From NCBI RefSeq assembly GCF_900188115.1, contig NZ_FZNW01000019.1:1-64000 (forward strand): DNA of 64,000 nt. Direction: 5' to 3'. Both the position numbers and the translations under genes were made by a program. Shown here piece after piece: positions 36,904-45,146 of this stretch; the first letter of the stretch is position 1; each line of letters opens with the position of its first letter. This DNA is from Haloechinothrix alba (GTDB taxonomy: Bacteria; Actinomycetota; Actinomycetes; Mycobacteriales; Pseudonocardiaceae). The notes under the pieces are model-generated. The model saw only the letters and a list, made by a program, of their open reading frames with translations, was not told the DNA's origin and made no database searches.

Positions 36904-37083
36904 ATGCGACGCGAGAGTGGGCAACGCAGTCCAAGGGAGGACGAGGAACGCAAGGAGGAACTCGCCGGGTTGCTCCGTGGCAACCGTCCCGCGCGGGCCC
37001 AGGAGTGGCGGGACCCGGAGCCCCCGGCGGAGGACGACCCCGAGGTTCCCCCGTTCAGCCGACGCCAACAGCCGCGGGCGTGA
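36904..37083 (+). CDS. Small charged hypothetical protein (59 aa)
   Basis: A 59-residue hydrophilic protein: MRRESGQRSPREDEERKEEL opens a helical charged half, then a Pro/Glu-rich tail (EPPAEDDPEVPPF). I do not recognise a domain. Support for a real gene comes from the good GGGAGGG ribosome binding site upstream of ATG 36904, the GTTT/GGGTAA promoter about 60 bp upstream and its position before the DUF3040 gene, 44 nt away. Probably cytosolic and disordered. Confidence 0.6.
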   Translation: MRRESGQRSPREDEERKEELAGLLRGNRPARAQEWRDPEPPAEDDPEVPPFSRRQQPRA

Positions 37084-37127
37084 TCCGATCGCCCGCGGCA
37101 CCGTCACCTGGTGCACGGAGTCCGAAC

Positions 37128-37388
37128 ATGCGCAACGAGGACGAGAACCAACAGCTCAGCGAGCTCGAGGAACAGCTCGACGCCGCCGACCCCCGGCTCA
37201 GCCGTTCGCTCGACGACGGGGTACCGGTCAGGTCACGAGCGGTACCCGGCCATCTGATCGCCAGTGTCCCCGGCGTGTTACTCACGGTGGCCGGCATCGT
37301 CTCGTTCGACGGGTCGCTCGTCGTCATCGGGACCATCGCCGTCATGGTTGCTGTCTTGATGTACGAAGGTGGTCGGGCATGGGAGTGA
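37128..37388 (+). CDS. DUF3040 domain membrane protein
   Basis: An 86-residue protein with the DUF3040 N-terminus (NQQLSELEEQLDAADPRLSR, about 6-25) followed by two hydrophobic helices (about 44-62 and 64-80). DUF3040 proteins are small actinobacterial membrane proteins of unknown role. ATG 37128 is preceded by GGAG. The 3' end overlaps the next gene by 10 nt (or 4 nt if GTG 37385 is used), so the small genes from 36904 appear to form one stress-type operon. Confidence 0.78.
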   Translation: MRNEDENQQLSELEEQLDAADPRLSRSLDDGVPVRSRAVPGHLIASVPGVLLTVAGIVSFDGSLVVIGTIAVMVAVLMYEGGRAWE

Positions 37389-37999
37389 GGACCGTGTCCG
37401 AGTACGAATCGGACCCGCGAGGCGAGGGGCCGACGCTCGTCAGCGACGGTCCGGGGAACGCGCCCGCGGTTCTCGTGCTCGATCCGGCCGGCGCCGCCAA
37501 GCACGAGGACATCCCGGCCAGCTGGCACGGGTTGCTGCGCAGCAGGTACGTCGTGTGGTGTCGCATGCCCGCACGGGACGCCCTGTCCTCGGCAGGGGAG
37601 GCGCTCGCCGAGCTTGCGGACCGGCACGTCACGGTCGACGTGGTGACCAGCGGTCCCGACGCGGCCGCGGCGATGGACCTCGTACGTGCCCGGGCGGATG
37701 CGGTGCGGGCACTGTTGCTGGTCGATCCGGCCGCCTCCGGCGCCCGCCTCGCGCACGACACGCGAGGCATGTGCGTCCCGGAGTCGCCCGGCGCTGAAGC
37801 ACTGGCGGCGGATGCCGCCTGGGAAGAGCGGCACCGGACACACATCGCGGCACTCGCCGCCGCGGGTGTGGCAGTACGCACGGTCGCGCACAGCTCCGGA
37901 GGCCGCAGGGACCGGTTGCCGCCGCCCCTGCCCCTCGGTCATCCTGATGTGGTCGATCGGATCACCAGTACGTTCAACGGCCTCGACGGCACCCGATAG
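37379..37999 (+). CDS. Hypothetical protein, alpha/beta-hydrolase-like pattern
   Basis: A 206-residue protein with alternating strands and helices reminiscent of an alpha/beta hydrolase (PAVLVLDPAGAAKHEDIP, YVVWCRMPARDALSS, VRALLLVDPAAS, and a late HPDVVDRITSTFNGL). No GxSxG elbow is visible: the corresponding segment reads VTSGPDAAAAMDL. It may be a non-catalytic relative. The start is ATG 37379 or GTG 37385, both overlapping the DUF3040 gene. The function is unknown; it is probably co-transcribed with the two small genes before it. Confidence 0.6.
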   Translation: MGVRTVSEYESDPRGEGPTLVSDGPGNAPAVLVLDPAGAAKHEDIPASWHGLLRSRYVVWCRMPARDALSSAGEALAELADRHVTVDVVTSGPDAAAAMDLVRARADAVRALLLVDPAASGARLAHDTRGMCVPESPGAEALAADAAWEERHRTHIAALAAAGVAVRTVAHSSGGRRDRLPPPLPLGHPDVVDRITSTFNGLDGTR

Positions 38000-38285
38000 C
38001 CGCCCGGCGACCGGTGAACGGCGCTCCTGTGCTGCTCCACCCGTGCGAACCTCCTTGAGGTCGAGCTACGGGATCGGTCATCGTGTAGGGCGGTCGTGTC
38101 CACACCAGACCTGCCAGAGGGGGACTTTCGGGCGTTTTCCGGCACAGGCGGCCCATGCGCAGGGTGCCTGTGCCGTTCACCGGTCGCGTAACGCACGGCG
38201 GTGTCCCGACGAAGCATTCGGTGGGGAACGATCAGCCGGGTCAGGCAACGGTGCGTGCTCGGATACGCCGGGAGGTGGCATTGCC
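38000..38285. other. Intergenic region without supported gene
   Basis: About 290 bases. No open frame with coding bias, RNA gene or strong hairpin is recognised. It contains the promoter of the hydrolase-like gene at 38286; a GTTTTCC motif near 38133 is not followed by GGGTA at the right distance. Confidence 0.35.
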
Positions 38286-38930
38286 ATGATCGTGCCGCTG
38301 AAGATCGATATCGGGGCAGCGACGGTGCACGGCGCCATGATGCCGCCGGACGGCGTCGACAAGGGGCTCGTCGTCTTCGTGCACGGCTCCGGCAGCTCGC
38401 GGCACAGTCCCCGGATCCGCGCCATGGCCAGGGGGCTACAGGCGGAGGGCTTCGGCGCGCTGCTGCTCGACCTGCTCAGTACGCACGAGGAACGTATCGA
38501 TGCGCGTACGGGTGGTTACCGGCTCGACGTCGAGTTCCTCGCCGCACGCCTCGTCCACAGCCTCGACAGGGTCTGGCTCGGCCAGGGGCTCCAAGCCATG
38601 CCCGTCGGGCTGCTCGGCTCCGGCAGGGGCGCGGCGGTGGCACTGCTTGCCGCGGCCCGCGTGCCGCACATGGTGCGCGCGGTCGTGTCGCACAGCGGCC
38701 GGCCGGAACTGGCCGGTGCCGCCTTGACGCGCGTGCGCGCGCCGACGTTGTTCGTCGTCGATGAGCGGGACGAACACCTGCTCGAGCTCAACCACAACGC
38801 GGCGGCGCTGATGGTGGCCCACGATGTCCGCACGGTGCCGGGCGCCGACCACGTCGAGAGTGACGCGCACACCCTGGAGCAGGTGACGAAGTACGCAGGC
38901 GAGTGGTTCACCCACCACGTGCGGTGGTGA
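38286..38930 (+). CDS. Dienelactone-hydrolase-like alpha/beta protein with altered nucleophile elbow
   Basis: A 214-residue protein of the short alpha/beta hydrolase group often fused to or encoded with phosphoribosyltransferases. The oxyanion loop VHGSGSSRHS is at 33-42 and the LDLLSTHEE strand-turn at about 61-69. The elbow, normally G-A-S-T-G-A, reads GSGRGA at 111-116, so residue 113 is glycine where the serine nucleophile is expected. An acid (DERDEH) and a late histidine (GADHVE) remain. It may be catalytically dead or use the shifted serine. The ATG follows GGGAGG. Confidence 0.75.
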   Translation: MIVPLKIDIGAATVHGAMMPPDGVDKGLVVFVHGSGSSRHSPRIRAMARGLQAEGFGALLLDLLSTHEERIDARTGGYRLDVEFLAARLVHSLDRVWLGQGLQAMPVGLLGSGRGAAVALLAAARVPHMVRAVVSHSGRPELAGAALTRVRAPTLFVVDERDEHLLELNHNAAALMVAHDVRTVPGADHVESDAHTLEQVTKYAGEWFTHHVRW

Positions 38931-39003
38931 CCTCCGGTTCCTCGGGAAGGACAGCCAGGGATGCGCCACCTGCGAGGGATTTTCATTACGCTATGAAGCG
39001 ATG

Positions 39004-39017
39004 ACAATGCTCATTGT
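39004..39017. promoter_or_regulatory. Inverted repeat ACAATG-CT-CATTGT
   Basis: A perfect 6-bp inverted repeat in a short AT-rich stretch about 125 bp upstream of the small gene at 39142. It has the look of a repressor site; a metal-regulator box such as Zur is possible but does not match a consensus I can confirm. Confidence 0.35.
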
Positions 39018-39141
39018 AATCACCTCGGAAGGGTCGTGAACCAGCCGGCAGGCAGGGCCGTCACGATGGTGCGGCGCGTGGCTGCCGGCTCGTTCGTGTG
39101 CCGACCGAGGGGGTACTCCCTTGCAGGCGAGGAGCGATTCG

Positions 39142-39462
39142 ATGCAGGCGATCGGTTCCGACATAGTGATGCTCGACGGAGTCCCCCGTAACCTCGCGGG
39201 GTCGCGCCGGGAGCTGGAGGAACTCGGCCTCCGGCTCGTCGACGTGACACAGGCCAACCGCCACCTCATCGCGGAGATGCTCAGCGCCAACGGCTACGGC
39301 GCACGGCACAGGTTCTGGGTGGAGTCCTGGGACGGTGTTCGCAACGACCCCGGCGGGACCACGTTCGTGGTGGCGGTCAACCAGCACGATCCGCACCAGC
39401 TCGATTGCGTGCCGGCCTCGCCGAGCTACCCGTACCGTCACCTGGCACAGCGCGGCGGCTAG
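39142..39462 (+). CDS. Hypothetical protein (106 aa)
   Basis: A 106-residue soluble protein with a helical middle (SRRELEELGLRLVDVTQANRHL, in part) and a short strand-rich end (ARHRFWVESWDGV, TTFVVAVNQHDPHQ). I do not recognise the family. The ATG at 39142 is supported by GCGAGGAGCG upstream; a TTG 21 nt earlier is possible. The gene converges on the MDR dehydrogenase gene, 6 nt away. Confidence 0.6.
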   Translation: MQAIGSDIVMLDGVPRNLAGSRRELEELGLRLVDVTQANRHLIAEMLSANGYGARHRFWVESWDGVRNDPGGTTFVVAVNQHDPHQLDCVPASPSYPYRHLAQRGG

Positions 39463-39468
39463 CGCGCC

Positions 39469-40506
39469 TCAGGGCACGAGGACGATCTTGCCGACGTGCC
39501 TGGCCGCGCGGAACTCCCGTTGTGCCTCATGGATTCCGTCGAGCGCGTACCGTCCGGCGATGCGGGGGCGCACGCTGCCGGCCCTGGCGAGCTCGACGAG
39601 CCTGTCGAAATGCCGGCGCGTGTGCATGGACGAGCCGACAAGGTTCCGGTTGTGCAAGTACAACCGGCGCAGGTCGACGGGCACCACGGCCCCCGCGACG
39701 GCGCCGGCGATCACCCAGCGGCCCTCCTCGCGCAGCAGGGGCATCAGCTGCTCGATGCCGTCACCACCGACAACGTCGGCCACCACATCGAGGCCGTCCG
39801 GCGCGCACTCGGCGGGCCGGACGGCGAGGTCGTCCGTATCGCGCAGGAGCACGTGGTCCGCGCCCGCCTCGCGCACCCGGTCACTCTTGGACGATGTGGT
39901 CACCGCGAGAACCTCGGATCCCCGCGCGGCCGCCAGCTGGACCAGCGCCAGCCCGACGCCACCCGAAGCCCCGGTCACCAGGACCGTCTCACCGGCACGC
40001 AACCCCGCCCGCTCCAGCATCCCCATGGCCGTGCCGTAGGCCACCGGCAGGCATGCCAGCTCCTCGTCCGTGAGCGGGGAGCCGGTGACGTCATGGGCAT
40101 GCGTCTCCGGGACGGCCACGTACTCGGCGAACCCGCCATCGACCTCGCTGCCGAGCAGGCCGATCGGCGGCGCGTGCCACCCCGTTCCCCGGTAGATCGC
40201 GGGATCGACGAGCACGCGGCGGCCGAGCCGCTCGGCTGGGACGCCCGGCCCGACGCCGGTCACCGTCCCCGCGACGTCGCCGCCCTGGATACGCGGGAAC
40301 GTGACCGGACCGCGCCATCCTGCCTGCGCGTGCGGGTTACCGGGTAGGCCGTAGGCGCCTTCACGTGTCCAGATGTCGGTGTTGTTCAGCGCAGCCGCAC
40401 CGACCCGAACGAGTACCTCGCCCTCCGCGGGCCCGGGGTCGGGCACGTCCTCGCGGTACTCGAGGGTCTCGGGTCCTCCGAACGCGGTCAGCACCACGGC
40501 ACGCAT
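39469..40506 (-). CDS. Zinc-type alcohol dehydrogenase/quinone oxidoreductase (MDR superfamily)
   Basis: A 345-residue medium-chain dehydrogenase/reductase. GroES-like N-terminus with VGAAALNNTDIWTREGAYG (about 35-53), GGDVAGTVTGVGPGV, and nucleotide-binding VTGASGGVGLALVQLAA. The GASGGVG loop and absence of a structural-zinc cysteine cluster point to the quinone-oxidoreductase-like group, NADPH-dependent and zinc-free. The gene is divergent from a TetR gene with an operator-like site between them; it is probably induced by a toxic carbonyl or quinone. The ATG follows AGGGAG. Confidence 0.83.
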   Translation of the reverse strand: MRAVVLTAFGGPETLEYREDVPDPGPAEGEVLVRVGAAALNNTDIWTREGAYGLPGNPHAQAGWRGPVTFPRIQGGDVAGTVTGVGPGVPAERLGRRVLVDPAIYRGTGWHAPPIGLLGSEVDGGFAEYVAVPETHAHDVTGSPLTDEELACLPVAYGTAMGMLERAGLRAGETVLVTGASGGVGLALVQLAAARGSEVLAVTTSSKSDRVREAGADHVLLRDTDDLAVRPAECAPDGLDVVADVVGGDGIEQLMPLLREEGRWVIAGAVAGAVVPVDLRRLYLHNRNLVGSSMHTRRHFDRLVELARAGSVRPRIAGRYALDGIHEAQREFRAARHVGKIVLVP

Positions 40507-40520
40507 CAACGATCTCCCTA

Positions 40521-40588
40521 CTATACCAGTCGGTTTAGGGAAAGCATGCCCGCGCGCCGGAACGTTGTCAACTCACCGGTAGGTATAG
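40521..40588. promoter_or_regulatory. Paired TetR-type operators overlapping both divergent -10 boxes
   Basis: Two copies of one motif, in opposite orientation, lie between the MDR and TetR genes: CTATACCAGTCGGT at 40521-40534 and its relative CTATACCTACCGGT read on the minus strand at 40575-40588. Each contains a palindrome ACC-N4-GGT. The TATAGT of each repeat serves as a -10 box for the gene facing it (minus strand for MDR, plus strand 40584-40589 for TetR, 6 nt before its GTG). Binding there would shut both genes. Confidence 0.7.
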
Positions 40589-40595
40589 TGAGCGT

Positions 40596-41174
40596 GTGGT
40601 CGAACGCAACGAGATGACCGAAGCCGGGCGGAGCCTGCTCGCCGCAGCCTCCGAGCTGTTCTACCGGGAGGGCATCAACGCCGTCGGGGTAGCCGCCATC
40701 GCCGACGCGGCCGGGGTGACCAAGAAGACGCTCTACGACTGTTACGGCTCCAAGGCCAGGTTGGTCGCGGCATACCTGGAGGACCGCCACCAGCGCTGGT
40801 GGACGTACCTGCAGCAGCGCCTCGACGAGGCGACCTCGCTGCGAACGCTGGTGCTCTACCGCGTCTATCTCGACCATCCGGCCCTGGATCTCTCCCGCGG
40901 GTGCGGGTTTCTCAACGGGGCCGCCGAGCTGCCGGTCGAGCATCCCGGGTTCGCAGTCATCCGCGACCACAAGTCCGCTGTACGTCGCCTGCTCGCCGAC
41001 CTCGTCACGGAGGACCGCCCGGACGATCCCGATCCGCATGCCACCAGCGAGCAGCTGTTCCTGCTGCTCGAAGGCGCGATCGCGCATCGTGCCATCGACG
41101 GTGACACGCACCTGTTGCACAGCGCGGAGCGGATCGCGGAGTCGCTGCTCGTCGCGGGCCATGCCGGCGCATGA
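40596..41174 (+). CDS. TetR family regulator of the divergent MDR dehydrogenase
   Basis: A 192-residue TetR regulator with a clear head (about 8-55: GRSLLAAASELFYREGINAVG, AIADAAGVTKKTLYDCYGSK). The C-terminal domain with LDLSRGCGFLNGAAELP resembles regulators of the group that sense small electrophiles; the cysteine in GCGF is notable. GTG 40596 has no Shine-Dalgarno sequence and lies 6 nt after a TATAGT box embedded in an operator-like repeat, so the gene is probably leaderless and autoregulated. Confidence 0.85.
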   Translation: MVERNEMTEAGRSLLAAASELFYREGINAVGVAAIADAAGVTKKTLYDCYGSKARLVAAYLEDRHQRWWTYLQQRLDEATSLRTLVLYRVYLDHPALDLSRGCGFLNGAAELPVEHPGFAVIRDHKSAVRRLLADLVTEDRPDDPDPHATSEQLFLLLEGAIAHRAIDGDTHLLHSAERIAESLLVAGHAGA

Positions 41175-41341
41175 CGGGATCACGTGAGTATCTGTTGCGA
41201 ATAGCGAGACGGTTGCGCGTAAAGCAACGACCTGTCACGCTGGTGCTGGCCGGGAGCTGAGCCTCACGGGTCGCGCGCACCCGCCCGAGGGCGGCTTCCC
41301 GACTCCGTTGCACGCCCATCGGAGCCCAAGGGGGCAGGCTG

Positions 41342-42355
41342 ATGCACATACTCCTCGCCGACGCCCTCCCGGAGGCCCACGTCCGCGGTCTCACCGAGCG
41401 GGGGCACCGGGTCAGCTACGAACCCGAGCTGGCAACGGAAGGCCTGGCGGGCCGTATGCCGGGCACCGAGGTTCTCGTGGTCCGCAGCACGCGCGTCACC
41501 GCGCCGGTGCTGGAGGAGGCCGACTCGCTCCGCGCGATCATCCGCGCCGGCTCCGGCACCAACACCATCGACACCGCCGCCGCGACCCGGACGGGGGTCG
41601 CCGTCTGCAACGTACCGGGACGCAACGCCGTCGCCGTCGCGGAACTGACCTTCGGGTTGCTGCTCGCGCTCGATCGCAGCATTCCCGACAACGTCTCCGA
41701 CCTGCGCGCCGGGCACTGGGACAAGGCACGATACGCCCGCGCACGCGGCATCGCTGGCCGCAAGATCGGTGTCGTCGGACTCGGCGAGATCGGTTTGGCC
41801 TTCGCCGAACGCGCTGCCGCGTTCGGCGCCGAGGTGTTCGCCGTCGGCAAGGCCGGTCGTTCCCGGCAGACTGCCGAACGCATCGAGGCCACGGGCATCC
41901 GGCTGGTCGCCGACCTGCCGACGCTCGCTGAGATGTGTGACGTGCTGTCCTTACACGTTCCGGCAGGCGAGAGCACCAGGGGGCTGGTGAACAGCGAGCT
42001 GCTCGAACGGGTCCGGCCGGGAACCATCGTTCTCAACACAGCCCGCCCCGAGGTCATCGACGAGGACGCCCTGCTCGAGGCGATGGACCGCAAGGGCATT
42101 CGCGCCGGGGTCGACGTATTCGCCGGAGAACCGCAGCACAGCACAGGGACCATCGATTCGCGGCTGGCCCGGCATCCCAACGTGTACGGCACGCACCACA
42201 TCGGCGCCTCGACCGAGCAGGCACAGCACGCCATCGCGGAGGAGGTGCTGAGTATGATCGACTCGCTGGAAGGCGGCACGATACTGCACTGCGTGAACCC
42301 GGAAGCCGTGACCGCTGTACCGATGCGGTCGGACCACGCGGCGGCCGTGTCATGA
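41342..42355 (+). CDS. D-2-hydroxyacid dehydrogenase (phosphoglycerate dehydrogenase-like)
   Basis: A 337-residue NAD-dependent hydroxyacid dehydrogenase. IRAGSGTNTID (about 67-77), the cofactor motif GVVGLGEIG (about 142-150), LNTARPEVIDEDAL with the catalytic arginine, VDVFAGEP with the glutamate and THHIGAS with the histidine are all present. It resembles the catalytic part of SerA but lacks the ACT/ASB regulatory domains, so it is not necessarily the biosynthetic enzyme. Its stop overlaps the ATG of a DUF1015 gene (ATGA), a partnership that suggests a common pathway of phosphorylated or hydroxy acids. Confidence 0.82.
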   Translation: MHILLADALPEAHVRGLTERGHRVSYEPELATEGLAGRMPGTEVLVVRSTRVTAPVLEEADSLRAIIRAGSGTNTIDTAAATRTGVAVCNVPGRNAVAVAELTFGLLLALDRSIPDNVSDLRAGHWDKARYARARGIAGRKIGVVGLGEIGLAFAERAAAFGAEVFAVGKAGRSRQTAERIEATGIRLVADLPTLAEMCDVLSLHVPAGESTRGLVNSELLERVRPGTIVLNTARPEVIDEDALLEAMDRKGIRAGVDVFAGEPQHSTGTIDSRLARHPNVYGTHHIGASTEQAQHAIAEEVLSMIDSLEGGTILHCVNPEAVTAVPMRSDHAAAVS

Positions 42356-43506
42356 CCGATCTGCAGACCCGCGCCGCGCGACCGGCCACAGACACCGGCC
42401 TGCTCCGCCGCCCGAACGTGCGCCTGCTCGTCCCGGACGGCTATGGAAACGATGCGCTCGACCAGGCGCAACACGATCGCACGGCTCTGACGCGGCTGCT
42501 CAGCGATGGAGCATTTCACGAGCACGCGGAGCACTCCTACATCGTTTACCAGCTCGCCTCGGCAGGGCGCACATTGACAGGGGTAGTCGTGGAGATCTCC
42601 GTCGATGCCTACCGGCAGGGGCGGATCCGGCCACACGAGGACACCTCACCCGAGCGGGAACGGGCGCTGGCCACCTCGCTGCAGGAACTGGGTGCCGCGT
42701 TCGTGCCCGTCACCCTCATGTTCGATGCGCTGCCCGCGCTGCGCGCGCGGCTGGCCGAGACCATGACGGCTACGCCGGACACGTACACCACCTCGGCGGA
42801 CGGGGTCGTGCAACGCGCGTGGCGGGTCACCGACCCCGACGCCGAGCTCGCACTGCACAGCGAGCTCGCCGCCCTGTCGACGCTGCACATCGCGGACGGG
42901 CACCACAGGATGGGCGCGGCCGCGCGGCACGCGCGGCGGGCCGAGCTGCACGGTCAGCCGACGGCCTCCCGCTTCGTGCTGGCCGCGCTGTTCCCGTACG
43001 AGGACATGCACGTTCTCGGGTACCACCGCTGCGTGGCGCTGCCGGACGCCGTACCTGCCGCGGACTTCCTGCACGCGATCCGGACGAGCCCCGGCTGCGC
43101 GAGGCTGCGCGAGTGCGACCGGGACGCCGCGGTGCACACCGCGCCCGGCGTGGTGGGGGTGTATCTGGACGGGTCCTGGTACCGGCTCGAGCTGCGTCGC
43201 CGCATCAGCAACTCGGACCCGCGTTCCTCGCTCGACATCGTAGCGCTGACCGAGCGCATCCTCGCTCCCGTTCTCGGAGTCGGCAACGTCTCATCCGACC
43301 CGCGCGTCACACCCGTATCCGGTACGGCAGGGGCCGAGGGCATCGCCGCGCGATGTGCGGAGAACAACGAGATCGGCTTCATCCTGCACCCACCGACGGC
43401 CGAGCAGGTGATGGCGGTAGCCGACGACGGGATGGTCATGCCACCGAAGTCGACCTGGTTCGAGCCGAAAGCGCGTAGCGGACTGTTCGTCCACCTGCTC
43501 GACTGA
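42352..43506 (+). CDS. DUF1015 family protein
   Basis: A 384-residue member of DUF1015. The family hallmarks are RPHEDTSPERERALA (about 84-98, from an RHE-like motif), TLHIADGHHRMGAA (about 182-195) and the segment LFPYEDMHVLGYHRCV. The IADGHHR motif resembles the catalytic loop of ParB/SerK-like nucleotide-using enzymes, though the activity is not established to my knowledge. It is translationally coupled to the hydroxyacid dehydrogenase before it. A strong terminator follows at 43557-43588. Confidence 0.8.
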   Translation: MTDLQTRAARPATDTGLLRRPNVRLLVPDGYGNDALDQAQHDRTALTRLLSDGAFHEHAEHSYIVYQLASAGRTLTGVVVEISVDAYRQGRIRPHEDTSPERERALATSLQELGAAFVPVTLMFDALPALRARLAETMTATPDTYTTSADGVVQRAWRVTDPDAELALHSELAALSTLHIADGHHRMGAAARHARRAELHGQPTASRFVLAALFPYEDMHVLGYHRCVALPDAVPAADFLHAIRTSPGCARLRECDRDAAVHTAPGVVGVYLDGSWYRLELRRRISNSDPRSSLDIVALTERILAPVLGVGNVSSDPRVTPVSGTAGAEGIAARCAENNEIGFILHPPTAEQVMAVADDGMVMPPKSTWFEPKARSGLFVHLLD

Positions 43507-43556
43507 GCGTGTTCGTGAACGGGTCGGCGGGCACACAGCAGGCCCGGCCGACGAGC

Positions 43557-43588
43557 AAGGGCCCGGGTCGCGTTCGACCCGGGCCCTT
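43557..43588. terminator. Hairpin terminator between DUF1015 and tRNA-Leu
   Basis: Perfect 14-bp stem AAGGGCCCGGGTCG / CGACCCGGGCCCTT with a CGTT loop. It lies 51 bp after the DUF1015 stop and 7 bp from the tRNA 3' end, so it can end both converging transcripts. Confidence 0.85.
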
Positions 43589-43594
43589 GTGCCG

Positions 43595-43678
43595 TGTCGG
43601 AGGGGGGACTTGAACCCCCACGCCCGTTACGGGCACTAGCACCTCAAGCTAGCGCGTCTGCCTTTCCGCCACTCCGAC
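43595..43678 (-). tRNA. tRNA-Leu (anticodon GAG)
   Basis: An 84-nt minus-strand tRNA with acceptor stem GTCGGAG/CTCCGAC, discriminator A, a D-loop starting TGGCGGAA, an anticodon stem CTAGC/GCTAG with loop TTGAGGT (anticodon GAG), a long variable arm typical of class II tRNAs, and a T-arm with GGTTCAAGTCC. The CCA is not encoded. GAG reads CUC/CUU leucine codons. Confidence 0.95.
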
Positions 43679-43826
43679 GTGCTGCCCCGATAGCGTAGCG
43701 GATCCGGTGCTCCCGGTGATACACGGGGTACCCGGTCGCGATGAGCAGTAGAGCCGTCCTCGGCAGACGGCGCGCAGGCGCGGTCGCGACACGCTCGGCG
43801 CTGGCGGATGATGATAGGAAGGACTG

Positions 43827-45146
43827 GTGACTGACCTGTTGACCATCGAAGACGTCGCGGCCGAAGCGGTCAGCTTGACCAGCGAGCTGATCCAGATCGA
43901 CACCACCAATACCGGCGATCCGGACACGGTGGTCGGTGAGCGGGCGGCAGCCGAGTACGTCGCGGAGAAGCTGACCGAGGTCGGCTACGAGATCAGCTAC
44001 GTCGAGTCGGGAGGACGCGACCGGCACAACGTGGTGGCCAGACTGCCCGGAGCCGACCCGTCACGTGGTGCGTTGCTGGTACACGGGCACCTCGACGTCG
44101 TGCCTGCGGACCCGTCCGAGTGGTCGGTGCACCCGTTCTCCGGCGCGGTGCGGGACGGGTACGTATGGGGCAGGGGAGCGGTCGACATGAAGGACATGCT
44201 CGGCATGTGCCTGGCCCTGGCGCGTTACTACAAGAGCAACGGGATCGTGCCACCCCGCGACCTGATTTTCGCGTTCCTCGCGGATGAGGAGGCCGGTGGG
44301 TCGTACGGGGCCCAGTGGCTGGTGGACAACCGCCCGGAGCTGTTCGCGGGTGCGACCGAGGCGATCAGCGAGGTGGGCGGGTTCTCGGTCACCTTCGGGG
44401 ACCACCGCGCATACCTGATCGAGACCGCGGAGAAGGGCATCCGGTGGATGAAGCTACGGGTGCGCGGAACCGCCGGGCACGGCTCGATGATTCACCGGGA
44501 CAACGCGGTGACCGCGCTGGCCGAGGCCGTGACGCGACTGGGTAACCACCAGTTCCCGCTTGTGCTGACCGAGCCGGTGCGCGAGTTCCTCGACCGGCTC
44601 GGTCAGCTGACCGGTTGGGAGTTCCCGGAGGACGACCTCGACGGCGCCCTCGACAAGCTGGGCAACATCTCCCGGCTGATCGGCGCGACACTGCGCGACA
44701 CGGCGAACCCGACGATGCTGGACGCCGGGTACAAGGCGAACGTGATCCCGTCCGTGGCCGAGGCGAGCGTGGACTGCCGCATCCTGCCTGGCCGGATGGA
44801 GGCGTTCAACGCCGAGCTCGACGAGATACTCGGCCCCGAGGTCGAGCGTGAGTGGATGGAGCTGCCTCCCGTCCAGACCACCTTCGACGGCGCGTTGGTG
44901 GAGGCCATGACCGCCGCGCTCGTCGCAGAGGACCCCGAGGCCCACACGCTGCCGTACCTGCTCTCCGGCGGCACCGACGCCAAGGCATTCGACAAGCTCG
45001 GGATCAGGGGCTTCGGCTTCTCACCCCTACGGCTGCCTGCCGACCTCGACTTCTCCGCGCTGTTCCACGGTGTCGACGAGCGCGTGCCCGTCGACGCGAT
45101 CCACTTCGGCACCCGTGTCCTCGACCGGTTCCTGCGCAGCAGTTGA
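43827..45146 (+). CDS. M20 family metallopeptidase/aminoacylase-like hydrolase
   Basis: A 439-residue dizinc M20 enzyme. LLVHGHLDVVPAD (zinc histidine), GYVWGRGAVDMKDM (bridging aspartate), FLADEEAGGSYGAQWLV (catalytic glutamate and zinc ligand), the dimerisation-domain RGTAGHGSM, and a final LFHGVDERVPV histidine are all in order, so it should be active. Substrates in this subgroup range from dipeptides to N-acyl amino acids. GTG 43827 follows GGAAGG. The stop shares one base with the ATG of the next alpha/beta protein, so they are coupled. Confidence 0.86.
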   Translation: MTDLLTIEDVAAEAVSLTSELIQIDTTNTGDPDTVVGERAAAEYVAEKLTEVGYEISYVESGGRDRHNVVARLPGADPSRGALLVHGHLDVVPADPSEWSVHPFSGAVRDGYVWGRGAVDMKDMLGMCLALARYYKSNGIVPPRDLIFAFLADEEAGGSYGAQWLVDNRPELFAGATEAISEVGGFSVTFGDHRAYLIETAEKGIRWMKLRVRGTAGHGSMIHRDNAVTALAEAVTRLGNHQFPLVLTEPVREFLDRLGQLTGWEFPEDDLDGALDKLGNISRLIGATLRDTANPTMLDAGYKANVIPSVAEASVDCRILPGRMEAFNAELDEILGPEVEREWMELPPVQTTFDGALVEAMTAALVAEDPEAHTLPYLLSGGTDAKAFDKLGIRGFGFSPLRLPADLDFSALFHGVDERVPVDAIHFGTRVLDRFLRSS

